Of a stretch of 18,427 nt of DNA, positions 7,839 to 13,872 are shown one piece after another. Each line of letters opens with the position of its first letter. Position 1 is the stretch's first letter. Under the pieces are notes generated by a model that saw nothing but the letters and a program-made list of their open reading frames with translations, did not search any database and had not been told where the DNA came from. Made by a program: the position numbers and the translations under genes. This stretch comes from Methylophaga sp. (GTDB lineage Bacteria > Pseudomonadota > Gammaproteobacteria > Nitrosococcales > Methylophagaceae). Location: NCBI GenBank assembly GCA_014762585.1, contig JABURN010000059.1:1-18427 (forward strand), given 5' to 3'.

Positions 7839-7847
7839 TGTGGATAA
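7839..7847 (-). promoter_or_regulatory. Consensus DnaA box
   Basis: TGTGGATAA is the exact complement of the DnaA box TTATCCACA. A near match (GGTGAATAA, one mismatch to TGTGNATAA) lies at 8026-8034, with an AT-rich stretch (7930-7950) between. A single perfect box can occur by chance, and no origin-associated gene is nearby. Confidence 0.4.
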
Positions 7848-7863
7848 GTCTGTGATTAACTTT

Positions 7864-7902
7864 GGGGTTAGTCGCTAAGTGCCTCTTACGACAAGACTCC
7901 CC
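7864..7902. other. Compound stem-loop
   Basis: The inner stem pairs GTCG (7871-7874) with CGAC (7889-7892) and TAAG (7876-7879) with CTTA (7885-7888), with one bulged C. The outer stem pairs GGGG (7864-7867) with CCCC (7899-7902). It is unusually well ordered for an AT-rich gap. Function is unknown. Confidence 0.4.
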
Positions 7903-8002
7903 TCAAAATGGTTAAAAAATAACCAAGAAATTATTATTATATTTATCAATAACTTACAGTGACGCAATGCAAAATCAATCACTTGCATGTGCTAGTTAAA
8001 AT

Positions 8003-8115
8003 AGTCTTTAGGAAAAAGTTCCCGAGGTGAATAACTTTTGAATAATTAGCTAAAGCTAATATCTTTACCTAGATACAGCTGAGCCCGATAGTGTTCACTA
8101 TCGGGCTCATTTATT
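8003..8115 (+). ncRNA. Candidate structured small RNA (three consecutive hairpins)
   Basis: Hairpin 1 pairs AAAAGTT (8014-8020) with AACTTTT (8033-8039) across a 12-base loop. Hairpin 2 pairs ATTAGC (8045-8050) with GCTAAT (8055-8060). Hairpin 3 is the 13-bp perfect stem at 8081-8108, followed on the plus strand by ATTTATT. A TAAAAT -10-like box lies at 7997-8002, with an ATGCAA/TTGCAT dyad just upstream, but no good -35. No known RNA family is recognised. The alternative is that hairpin 3 simply ends convergent transcription and the other two are chance. Confidence 0.3.
8081..8108. terminator. Long perfect hairpin after clpA, possible bidirectional terminator
   Basis: GAGCCCGATAGTG (8081-8093) pairs without mismatch with CACTATCGGGCTC (8096-8108) around TT. 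It lies 35 bp past the clpA stop. The plus-strand tail (ATTTATT) is T-rich. The minus-strand tail (AGCTGTATCT) is poor, so termination of a plus-strand transcript fits better than termination of clpA. Confidence 0.55.
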
Positions 8116-8142
8116 GCTAAGGAAACAAGCGTTGAAACGCGA

Positions 8143-10404
8143 TCAGGAGTCGACCGATTCTGCCGCATCTTCCATCTCAAGATGAATTTCATCATCCTGT
8201 AATGTGACACGGACATGGCCACCGCGATGACTGAGCTTGCCGAACAGAAGCTCATCTGCCAATGGGCGTTTGATTTTCTCCTGAACCAGACGTGCCATCG
8301 GTCTTGCTCCCATCAGCACATCATAGCCATGATCGGCCAGCCATTGACGCGCTTTGTCATCAATTTCGATGGTGACATTTTTATCCTGAAGCAGCATTTC
8401 CAGTTCCAGCACGGCTTTATCCGCCACACGCAGAATGGCGTCTTTCTGCAGAGGTTTGAAGTGGATGATGCCATCCAGACGGTTACGGAATTCAGGTGTG
8501 AATGTCCGTTTAACCGCTTCTGTTCCGTCAGTCTGATGCTCCTGCTTGGTGAAGCCGATTGAAGTTTTGCTCATTTCAGCCGCACCGGCGTTACTGGTCA
8601 TGACCAGTACCACATGACGGAAATCCGCTTTACGTCCATTGTTGTCAGTCAGCGTGCCGTGGTCCATAACCTGCAGCAGCAGGTTGAAGACATCAGGATG
8701 CGCTTTTTCGATTTCATCCAGCAGCAGGACTGCATGCGGTTGCTTGATAATGGCATCGGTCAGGAGACCGCCCTGATCAAAACCAACATAGCCCGGCGGA
8801 GCACCAATCAGTCTAGATACCGTATGGCTTTCCATATATTCGGACATATCAAAACGAATCAGGTCGACACCCAGGTTATGCGCGAGCTGGCGGGTGACTT
8901 CGGTTTTACCGACACCAGTCGGGCCAGCAAACAGAAAGGCACCGATGGGTTTTTCCGGATGAGCCAAGCCCGAACGCCCCATTTTGATCGCCGAGCTTAA
9001 GGCAGAAATGGCTTCATCCTGCCCGAAGATCACGTGTTTGAGGTTATCCTCCAACTTACGCAGGTTGTCTTTATCGGCGTTACTGACTGTCTTGGCCGGA
9101 ATACGTGCAATCTTGGCGACAATCGCCTGCACATCATTCACGCCAATCAATTTTTTGCGTTTGGATTTGGGGGCAATGCGTTGAGCCGCACCGACCTCAT
9201 CCAGCACGTCAATCGCCTTGTCAGGCAGGAAGCGATCATTGATATGACGATGTGCCAGCTCGGCTGCCTGCTCAATGGCCGCTTGGGAATAACGTACATT
9301 GTGATGTTCTTCCAGCCCGGGTTTCAGGCCTTTCAGAATCTCGATGGTTTCTGCCACGGTGGGCTCAGGAACATCGATTTTCTGGAAACGACGCGCCAGG
9401 GCACGGTCATGCTCGAAAATACCGCGGTACTCCTGATAGGTGGTTGAACCGATGCATTTAAGCTCACCACTAGCCAGCAAAGGCTTCAGCAGGTTAGCCG
9501 CGTCCATGGTGCTGTTACCGGCACTACCGGCACCAATCATAGTGTGGATTTCATCAATAAACAGAATCGCACCGGGCTGTTTTTTGAGTTCACGCAGCAG
9601 CGCTTTGAGACGTTTTTCAAAATCACCACGATATTTGGTACCGGCCACCAGCGCACCCATATCTAATGAGTAGATGACGGTGTCTTCCAGTACCTCAGGC
9701 ACATCACCCTGCACAATGCGGCGGGCCAAGCCTTCTGCCAGTGCGGTTTTACCCACGCCGGCTTCCCCGACAAACAGCGGATTGTTTTTGCGACGGCGGC
9801 ACAGCACTTGCAGCGTGCGCTCCAGTTCCATCGCCCGGCCAATCAATGGATCGATGCGACCTTTCTTGGCAGAAGCATTTAGGTTTTCAGCGTACAGTGA
9901 CAGCGGATTTTTACCATCCTCGCCGCCCTCTTCTGCATCGATTTTGGTTTCTTCGTCAGTTTCTTCAACGACTTCATCAATACCGCCATGGCTGATTGCA
10001 TTGACGACATCCAGGCGCGTCACGTCCTGTTTCTGCAGCAGATAGACCGCTTGGGATTGCTGTTCAGAAAAGATAGATACCAGCACATTAGCACCAGTGA
10101 CTTCGGTACCGCCGGAGGACTGCACATGCATCACAGCACGTTGCAGAATGCGCTGGAATGCCAGCGTAGGCTGGGTTTCACGTTCACTGTCCTCAGGCAG
10201 GGTTGGCAGATTGTCTGCCAGAAAATCACTCAGTTCCTGACGCAGTGCCGGAATATCGACATTGCAGGCTTTGAGAACGGCCAGCGCCTGACCATTTTCC
10301 AGTAGGGCCAACAGCAGATGTTCAACTGTGAGAAACTCATGCGAGCGCTGACGCGCGTAGTTGAATGCCTGACTGAGAGTCTGTTCGAGTTCTTTGCTTA
10401 ACAT
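8143..10404 (-). CDS. clpA: ATP-dependent Clp protease ATP-binding subunit ClpA
   Basis: ClpA is the hexameric AAA+ unfoldase that feeds substrates into ClpP. The 753 residues contain an N-terminal double Clp-N repeat (about 1-145) that binds ClpS and a first AAA module with Walker A GEAGVGKT (213-220) and Walker B ILFIDE (280-285). The second module has Walker A GPTGVGKT (494-501) and Walker B LLLDE (560-564), and a D2-small domain completes the protein. The ClpP-docking loop reads IGF (616-618) where E. coli ClpA has IGL as I recall it. I chose the ATG at 10404: AGGTGG lies 8 bases before it, and the protein then begins MLSKELEQ, like E. coli MLNQELEL. A GTG at 10416 lies inside that ribosome site and is rejected. 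It is the last gene of grxD-clpS-clpA. Confidence 0.97.
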   Translation of the reverse strand: MLSKELEQTLSQAFNYARQRSHEFLTVEHLLLALLENGQALAVLKACNVDIPALRQELSDFLADNLPTLPEDSERETQPTLAFQRILQRAVMHVQSSGGTEVTGANVLVSIFSEQQSQAVYLLQKQDVTRLDVVNAISHGGIDEVVEETDEETKIDAEEGGEDGKNPLSLYAENLNASAKKGRIDPLIGRAMELERTLQVLCRRRKNNPLFVGEAGVGKTALAEGLARRIVQGDVPEVLEDTVIYSLDMGALVAGTKYRGDFEKRLKALLRELKKQPGAILFIDEIHTMIGAGSAGNSTMDAANLLKPLLASGELKCIGSTTYQEYRGIFEHDRALARRFQKIDVPEPTVAETIEILKGLKPGLEEHHNVRYSQAAIEQAAELAHRHINDRFLPDKAIDVLDEVGAAQRIAPKSKRKKLIGVNDVQAIVAKIARIPAKTVSNADKDNLRKLEDNLKHVIFGQDEAISALSSAIKMGRSGLAHPEKPIGAFLFAGPTGVGKTEVTRQLAHNLGVDLIRFDMSEYMESHTVSRLIGAPPGYVGFDQGGLLTDAIIKQPHAVLLLDEIEKAHPDVFNLLLQVMDHGTLTDNNGRKADFRHVVLVMTSNAGAAEMSKTSIGFTKQEHQTDGTEAVKRTFTPEFRNRLDGIIHFKPLQKDAILRVADKAVLELEMLLQDKNVTIEIDDKARQWLADHGYDVLMGARPMARLVQEKIKRPLADELLFGKLSHRGGHVRVTLQDDEIHLEMEDAAESVDS

Positions 10405-10440
10405 CTTGCGTTCCACCTAATTGCTTGCATCGCTGAACAA

Positions 10441-10460
10441 TTAAAAACTGAGTTCAGTTT
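10441..10460 (-). terminator. Weak hairpin plus T-rich tail between clpS and clpA (possible attenuator)
   Basis: On the minus strand AAACTG (10460-10455) pairs with CAGTTT (10450-10445) around a 4-base loop, followed by TTAATT. It is too weak for full termination but could lower clpA expression relative to clpS. Confidence 0.3.
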
Positions 10461-10475
10461 CAGCTATCGAACGGG

Positions 10476-10799
10476 TCATTCCTCTTCCATCGTACACTGC
10501 AATGGATGACCGTGGCGCTGAGAATAGCTGTTGACCTGTTCGACTTTCGCTTCAGCTATCTCATAAGTGAAAATACCACACAAGGCACTGCCTTCGGTAT
10601 GAACTTGCAGCATGGTGCGTGTGGCACGTTCACGCCCCATACCAAATAGGTTTTCCAGAACCTCAACCACAAAATCCATGGGCGTATAGTCGTCATTGAG
10701 CATGATCACCCGGTACTTGGGTGGGCGCTTCAAATCGGGCTTGGCCGGAGCGACTGCGTAGTCGTTTTCGTGCCAGTCGTGATCGTGTTCGTCAGTCAT
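10476..10799 (-). CDS. clpS: ATP-dependent Clp protease adaptor protein ClpS
   Basis: ClpS recognises N-end-rule substrates and hands them to ClpA. The 107-residue protein has an acidic, flexible N-terminus (1-25) and the folded core. Ligand-pocket residues are visible as Asn35 and Asp36 in LNDDYTPMDFV and His67 in LQVHTEG, each one position beyond the E. coli residues as recalled. The typical CGIFTYEIAEAKVEQV helix follows. It sits 8 bases after the grxD stop and 71 bases before clpA, so the three genes are almost surely cotranscribed. The ribosome site is modest (GAAG before the ATG at 10799). Confidence 0.97.
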   Translation of the reverse strand: MTDEHDHDWHENDYAVAPAKPDLKRPPKYRVIMLNDDYTPMDFVVEVLENLFGMGRERATRTMLQVHTEGSALCGIFTYEIAEAKVEQVNSYSQRHGHPLQCTMEEE

Positions 10800-10807
10800 G
10801 CGTCTTC

Positions 10808-11125
10808 TTAGCTCGCAGTGGCTTCTTCAACCATTTTTTTCAATTCGCCGTTTTCGTACAGCTCCATGATGATGTCGCAACCGCCCACCAGTTCACCGTT
10901 GATGTACAGCTGCGGGAAAGTCGGCCAGTCTGCATAACGGTGCAGATTTTCACGGACTTCCGGCTCCGCCAGCACATTGACATATGCAAACTCTGAACCA
11001 CAAGCAGCCACTGCCTGTGATGCACGGCTTGAAAAACCGCATTGTGGGAATTCGGGCGTACCTTTCATAAACAGGATGACATCATTACCTTCGATCGCCT
11101 GCTTAATCCGCTCCATAACATCCAT
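10808..11125 (-). CDS. grxD: Monothiol glutaredoxin (Grx4 type)
   Basis: GrxD proteins bind a glutathione-ligated [2Fe-2S] cluster and serve in Fe-S trafficking and iron sensing, often with BolA. The 105 residues carry the monothiol active site CGFS (Cys29-Ser32), preceded by the family-typical FMKGTPEFPQ. The glutathione-binding WPTFPQLYINGELVGGCDI follows. Length is close to the usual 105-115. The ATG at 11125 has GAGGA about 7 bases upstream; a second ATG (Met4) is possible. It is the first gene of the operon with clpS and clpA and lies just downstream of a sigma-32-type promoter. In E. coli clpS-clpA is instead near cspD, from memory, so the partner here is different. Confidence 0.96.
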   Translation of the reverse strand: MDVMERIKQAIEGNDVILFMKGTPEFPQCGFSSRASQAVAACGSEFAYVNVLAEPEVRENLHRYADWPTFPQLYINGELVGGCDIIMELYENGELKKMVEEATAS

Positions 11126-11163
11126 TAGTTGATCCTCGTAATTGCTAAAAAATTCTGTAGTAG

Positions 11164-11191
11164 AGATGGGGTCGCTTGTCTTAATTTCAAG
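11164..11191 (-). promoter_or_regulatory. Heat-shock (sigma-32/RpoH) promoter of grxD-clpS-clpA
   Basis: On the minus strand CTTGAAA (11191-11185), a 13-base spacer and CCCCATCT (11171-11164) match the RpoH consensus CTTGAAA-N13ish-CCCCATnT at every defined base. The spacer length is that of E. coli dnaK P1 as recalled. Transcription would begin near 11157, about 30 bases before the grxD ATG. The -35 lies 7 bases beyond the serB stop, so it serves the next operon. Confidence 0.85.
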
Positions 11192-11197
11192 CTTAGG

Positions 11198-12040
11198 CTA
11201 GTTATATTCAAGCTGCAACAACCCCAGAATGGCTTCCAGACCATTGTGATTGATGGCTGTATCCGCCTGAGCCTGTACCTTGGGTTTGGCATGGTATGCC
11301 ACACTCAAACCGGCCGGCTCCATCATTATTAAGTCATTGGCACCATCTCCAACGGCAATCGCCTGCTTTGAATTCAAGCCGAGCCGCTCACAGCATTGCT
11401 GCAGAAAGTCAGCCTTAGCCTGTGCACCACAAATGGGTCCGTCGACTTCTCCGGTCAGTTTGCCGTCTTTTTCTGCCAGCACATTCGCCTGGGTGAAATC
11501 AAGACCCAAACGCTGCTTGAGCCGGTCGGTAAAAAAGGTAAATCCGCCTGACACCAACGCCAGCTTGATACCCTGTGCTTTCAGCGTTTCCACCATCACC
11601 TCGGCCCCCGGATTGAGTTGCAGGCGCTCGTCATAAACTCGCTCCAGCACCGATACATCAAGACCTTTTAACAAAGACACGCGTTTTCTGAGCGAAGTTT
11701 CGAAATCGATTTCGCCCTGCATCGCCGCCTCGGTAATCTCGGCGACCTGAGGTTTGATGTTCATAAAATCGGCTATTTCATCAATACACTCGATACTGAT
11801 CAAGGTCGAATCCATATCCGTCACCAGCAGGCCTGGCTGAATACCGGCAAAAGCTTCCGGCAGGGCATTGATGTCAAAATCAAACTGTTGACGCAGGCTG
11901 TGCAGGTTTTCCTGGCTAATATTGACCGACTCAATAACGGCAAACTTTTGCCGCCAGTTCAGCTCGCCGCTGAAGTCATGCGCAATCGTCTCGGCCTGTT
12001 GCCGGTTCAGGGTGGCTCCCTGCAGGATGAGTTGAGTCAT
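11198..12040 (-). CDS. serB: Phosphoserine phosphatase
   Basis: SerB removes phosphate from O-phosphoserine in the last step of serine synthesis. The 280-residue cytosolic HAD-family enzyme shows motif I DMDST (nucleophile Asp75, acid Asp77), motif II Ser164 in LVSGG, a motif III lysine near Lys209, and motif IV GDGANDL (Asp232, Asp236). The N-terminal 70 residues form the small regulatory-type domain found in gammaproteobacterial SerB, degenerate in sequence. The gene starts only 15 bases after the T-run of the ppa terminator, and no clear Shine-Dalgarno precedes the ATG at 12040. How it is transcribed is therefore not obvious. A TATAAA sequence at the end of the T-run could act as a -10 and give a nearly leaderless mRNA. 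Confidence 0.95.
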   Translation of the reverse strand: MTQLILQGATLNRQQAETIAHDFSGELNWRQKFAVIESVNISQENLHSLRQQFDFDINALPEAFAGIQPGLLVTDMDSTLISIECIDEIADFMNIKPQVAEITEAAMQGEIDFETSLRKRVSLLKGLDVSVLERVYDERLQLNPGAEVMVETLKAQGIKLALVSGGFTFFTDRLKQRLGLDFTQANVLAEKDGKLTGEVDGPICGAQAKADFLQQCCERLGLNSKQAIAVGDGANDLIMMEPAGLSVAYHAKPKVQAQADTAINHNGLEAILGLLQLEYN

Positions 12041-12055
12041 GTTTATTCGCTTTAT

Positions 12056-12090
12056 AAAAAAACGGCGAGACTGAACGCTCAGCTCGCCGG
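12056..12090 (-). terminator. Rho-independent terminator of ppa
   Basis: On the minus strand CGGCGAG-CTGA (12089-12079 region) pairs with TCAG-CTCGCCG-type arms: CGGCGAG with CTCGCCG, and CTGA with TCAG around GCGT, with one bulged T. Seven Ts follow (12062-12056). It lies 24 bp after the ppa stop and directly before serB. Confidence 0.92.
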
Positions 12091-12113
12091 TTAAATGAAT
12101 ACTGAATTTATAA

Positions 12114-12653
12114 TTAGAATTGCGGTTTCACGGGTGCCGCTTTGAAGCGCTCGACACTGGCCACAATTTCCTGCTCGGCTTCAGATTTACCTACCCAGCC
12201 TTCGATTTTGACCCACTTGTTCTTTTCCAGATCTTTATAGTGTTCAAAGAAGTGGGCCAGTTGATCCAGCAGCAGTTTGGAGACATCACCAATGTCATTG
12301 ATGTGGTCATACATTTTGTCGTGGGGCACTGCGATCACTTTGGCGTCTTCACCCGATTCATCGGTCATTTTCAGCATGCCAACCGGACGGCAAGCAACCA
12401 CCGAGCCGCTGATCAATGCATAGGGGCTCATCACCAGCACATCGACCGGATCGCCGTCGTCAGACAAAGTGTGTGGAATGTAGCCGTAGTTCGTGGGGTA
12501 GAACATCGCCGTATTCATGAAGCGATCAACAAACAAGGCACCGGTTTCTTTGTCGACTTCATACTTCACCGGATCGGAATGTGAAGGAATTTCGATGATG
12601 ACGTTAACGTCCTGCGGCAGGTTCTTGCCCGATCCAACACGGTCGAGGTTCAT
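12114..12653 (-). CDS. ppa: Inorganic pyrophosphatase (soluble, family I)
   Basis: Ppa hydrolyses pyrophosphate to two phosphates in the cytosol and pulls biosynthetic reactions forward. The 179-residue length is typical. The metal-binding signature DDGDPVD (Asp66, Asp68, Asp71) is intact, as are [18 protein letters not shown] and the basic/acidic pair segment [17 protein letters not shown] site lies about 11 bases before the ATG at 12653, and a promoter with a consensus TATAAT -10 lies 42 bp upstream. A strong terminator follows the gene, so it is probably monocistronic. The membrane pyrophosphatase HppA is encoded about 1.2 kb away on the other strand. Confidence 0.97.
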   Translation of the reverse strand: MNLDRVGSGKNLPQDVNVIIEIPSHSDPVKYEVDKETGALFVDRFMNTAMFYPTNYGYIPHTLSDDGDPVDVLVMSPYALISGSVVACRPVGMLKMTDESGEDAKVIAVPHDKMYDHINDIGDVSKLLLDQLAHFFEHYKDLEKNKWVKIEGWVGKSEAEQEIVASVERFKAAPVKPQF

Positions 12654-12694
12654 AGCGGTAATGCTCCAGTTGTTGAGTTTGAATAAATCCGCTG

Positions 12695-12723
12695 ATTATA
12701 GAAGAAAAAGCAGCCGGATTAAA
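12695..12723 (-). promoter_or_regulatory. Sigma-70-type promoter of ppa
   Basis: On the minus strand a perfect -10 TATAAT (12700-12695) is preceded by a 17-base spacer and a weak -35 TTTAAT (12723-12718). It is positioned for a leader of about 35 bases before ppa. Confidence 0.55.
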
Positions 12724-12746
12724 CTCAACCGGAGTGGAATCTGTGC

Positions 12747-12917
12747 TTATTCCTCGAGTGGAATCATTTCAAAGTCTTCCTTAGGCGCACCGCAATCCGG
12801 ACAAACCCAGTCGTCGGGGACATCCTCCCAGGCTGTGCCGGGCATGATGCCCTCTTCAGGCATGCCTTCGGCTTCATCGTAGACAAAGCCGCATATGGTA
12901 CAAATCCACTTCCTCAT
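12747..12917 (-). CDS. Rubredoxin
   Basis: This 56-residue protein is a one-iron electron carrier with the iron held by four cysteines. The two ligand pairs are Cys6/Cys9 in CTICG and Cys39/Cys42 in CPDCG. The usual aromatic and hinge residues are present, including Trp4, Tyr13, the [12 protein letters not shown] stretch and the acidic C-terminus. The start is fixed by a near-perfect GGAGGTG ribosome site 6 bases before the ATG at 12917. It lies 20 bp after the permease gene upstream and is likely cotranscribed with it. Its redox partner is not encoded in the window. A rubredoxin reductase or a hydroxylase/oxidase elsewhere would be expected from family knowledge. Confidence 0.96.
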   Translation of the reverse strand: MRKWICTICGFVYDEAEGMPEEGIMPGTAWEDVPDDWVCPDCGAPKEDFEMIPLEE

Positions 12918-12937
12918 GATGACACCTCCGCTTTAAA

Positions 12938-13732
12938 TTAACCGCGGCTGAGCAGCATCAGCCCCACCGCCAGCAGCAGCAAAGAGAATAACTGGCTCAG
13001 TTTTCTGTGTGATAAATGCCTGGCCAGCTTGGCTCCCTGCGGCGCCATAAAAACGCTGGTCAGGATAATGCCGATAAAGGCCTGCCAATGAACAAAGCCG
13101 GTCAACCACTCGCCTTTTATTTCATGCACCTGCGTGCCCATCCAGATAAAGCCTATCACGCCACTGACTGCAATGGGGAAGCCACAGGCTGCCGCGGTAC
13201 CCACCGCTTTCTGCATGGACTGTCCCGCCATTGCCAGATAGGGTACCACCAGCGTGCCACCGCCAATCCCGACCATGGCAGAAATGACACCAGTGAGTGT
13301 GCCGAAAAGATTCACAAACAGCTTTGAGAGCAGTTTTGATGATATGGCCTGTGGTGGAGGCAGCCACATTCTGCCCGCCATCAGAATCGCAAACAGGCCA
13401 AAAATAGTCTGCAACAGGCTGCTGGACAGGCTGGCGGCAATCACGGCACCGCCAAGGCTGCCGAAAACCAGGCCTGGCGCCAGTCGCAACACCAGCGGCC
13501 ACTCGGTCATACCGTATCGATGATGGGCCCGCACTGAGGATAAGGAAGTCACACTAATCGTCATCAGCGACGTGCCTATCGCCACATGAATAGCGATATC
13601 GCCTGACATCCCCTGCCAACTGAATACGGTGACCAGTATCGGTACGATGATCAGACCACCGCCGATACCGAAAAGACCCGCGGCAAAACCGGCGACCACG
13701 CCTGCCAGGGCAAAACTCAGCCACTCAAGCAT
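12938..13732 (-). CDS. Sulfite exporter TauE/SafE family protein (membrane permease)
   Basis: This is a 264-residue integral membrane protein with about eight hydrophobic helices. It has the internal duplication typical of the TauE/SafE (DUF81) family. The glycine-rich GLFGIGGG motif near residue 20 recurs as AMVGIGGGTLVVPY in the second half, each followed by a helix. Family members move anions such as sulfite, sulfoacetate or other organosulfonates; the substrate here cannot be told. I start at the ATG at 13732; a TTG one codon upstream is possible. TAGG lies shortly before the start. It is cotranscribed with rubredoxin (20-bp gap) and divergent from hppA. A link to sulfur metabolism (metZ is 8 kb away) is not supported by position. 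Confidence 0.9.
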   Translation of the reverse strand: MLEWLSFALAGVVAGFAAGLFGIGGGLIIVPILVTVFSWQGMSGDIAIHVAIGTSLMTISVTSLSSVRAHHRYGMTEWPLVLRLAPGLVFGSLGGAVIAASLSSSLLQTIFGLFAILMAGRMWLPPPQAISSKLLSKLFVNLFGTLTGVISAMVGIGGGTLVVPYLAMAGQSMQKAVGTAAACGFPIAVSGVIGFIWMGTQVHEIKGEWLTGFVHWQAFIGIILTSVFMAPQGAKLARHLSHRKLSQLFSLLLLAVGLMLLSRG

Positions 13733-13767
13733 CAAAACCTATTCTCCATTGGGTCTAAGCCCCTGAC

Positions 13768-13796
13768 TTTACTTGACGATACGATACAGGTATAAA
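13768..13796 (+). promoter_or_regulatory. Putative sigma-70-type promoter of hppA
   Basis: A -35-like TTTACT (13768-13773), a 17-base spacer and a -10 TATAAA (13791-13796) lie in the divergent tauE-hppA gap. The implied leader is about 70 bases before the ATG at 13873. Confidence 0.45.
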
Positions 13797-13872
13797 AAAC
13801 CGAGCACCAAAATTCATAGCAAGGAGTTCCACCCCGCAAGACTTTTCTAACGATAATAACGAGGTAAGACTT

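Larger units (their letters stand above)
7616..8142. other. 527-bp gene-free region between cobO and clpA
   Basis: No convincing open reading frame lies here on either strand. The left third (7628-7769) is the repeat remnant. The rest is AT-rich, with a perfect DnaA box (7839-7847), a branched stem-loop (7864-7902) and a TGGTTA/TAACCA hairpin (7909-7925). An ATGCAA-N10-TTGCAT dyad (7967-7988) and three more hairpins (8014-8109) follow. It is the convergent end of cobO and clpA, so most of these structures are not needed for gene starts. A small RNA on the plus strand is the best explanation I have for the right part. Confidence 0.6.

Noticed and set aside
7770..8142. Chromosomal replication origin
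   Set aside because: Only one perfect DnaA box and one near match are present, with none of the usual origin neighbours (dnaA, dnaN, mnmG, parAB).
8046..8255. Minus-strand 69-codon frame overlapping the clpA end
   Set aside because: It is out of frame with clpA, covers the hairpin after it and has no ribosome site.
10405..10416. GTG start at 10416 giving a ClpA longer by four residues
   Set aside because: That GTG is inside the AGGTGG ribosome site of the ATG at 10404, and homologues begin at the ATG.
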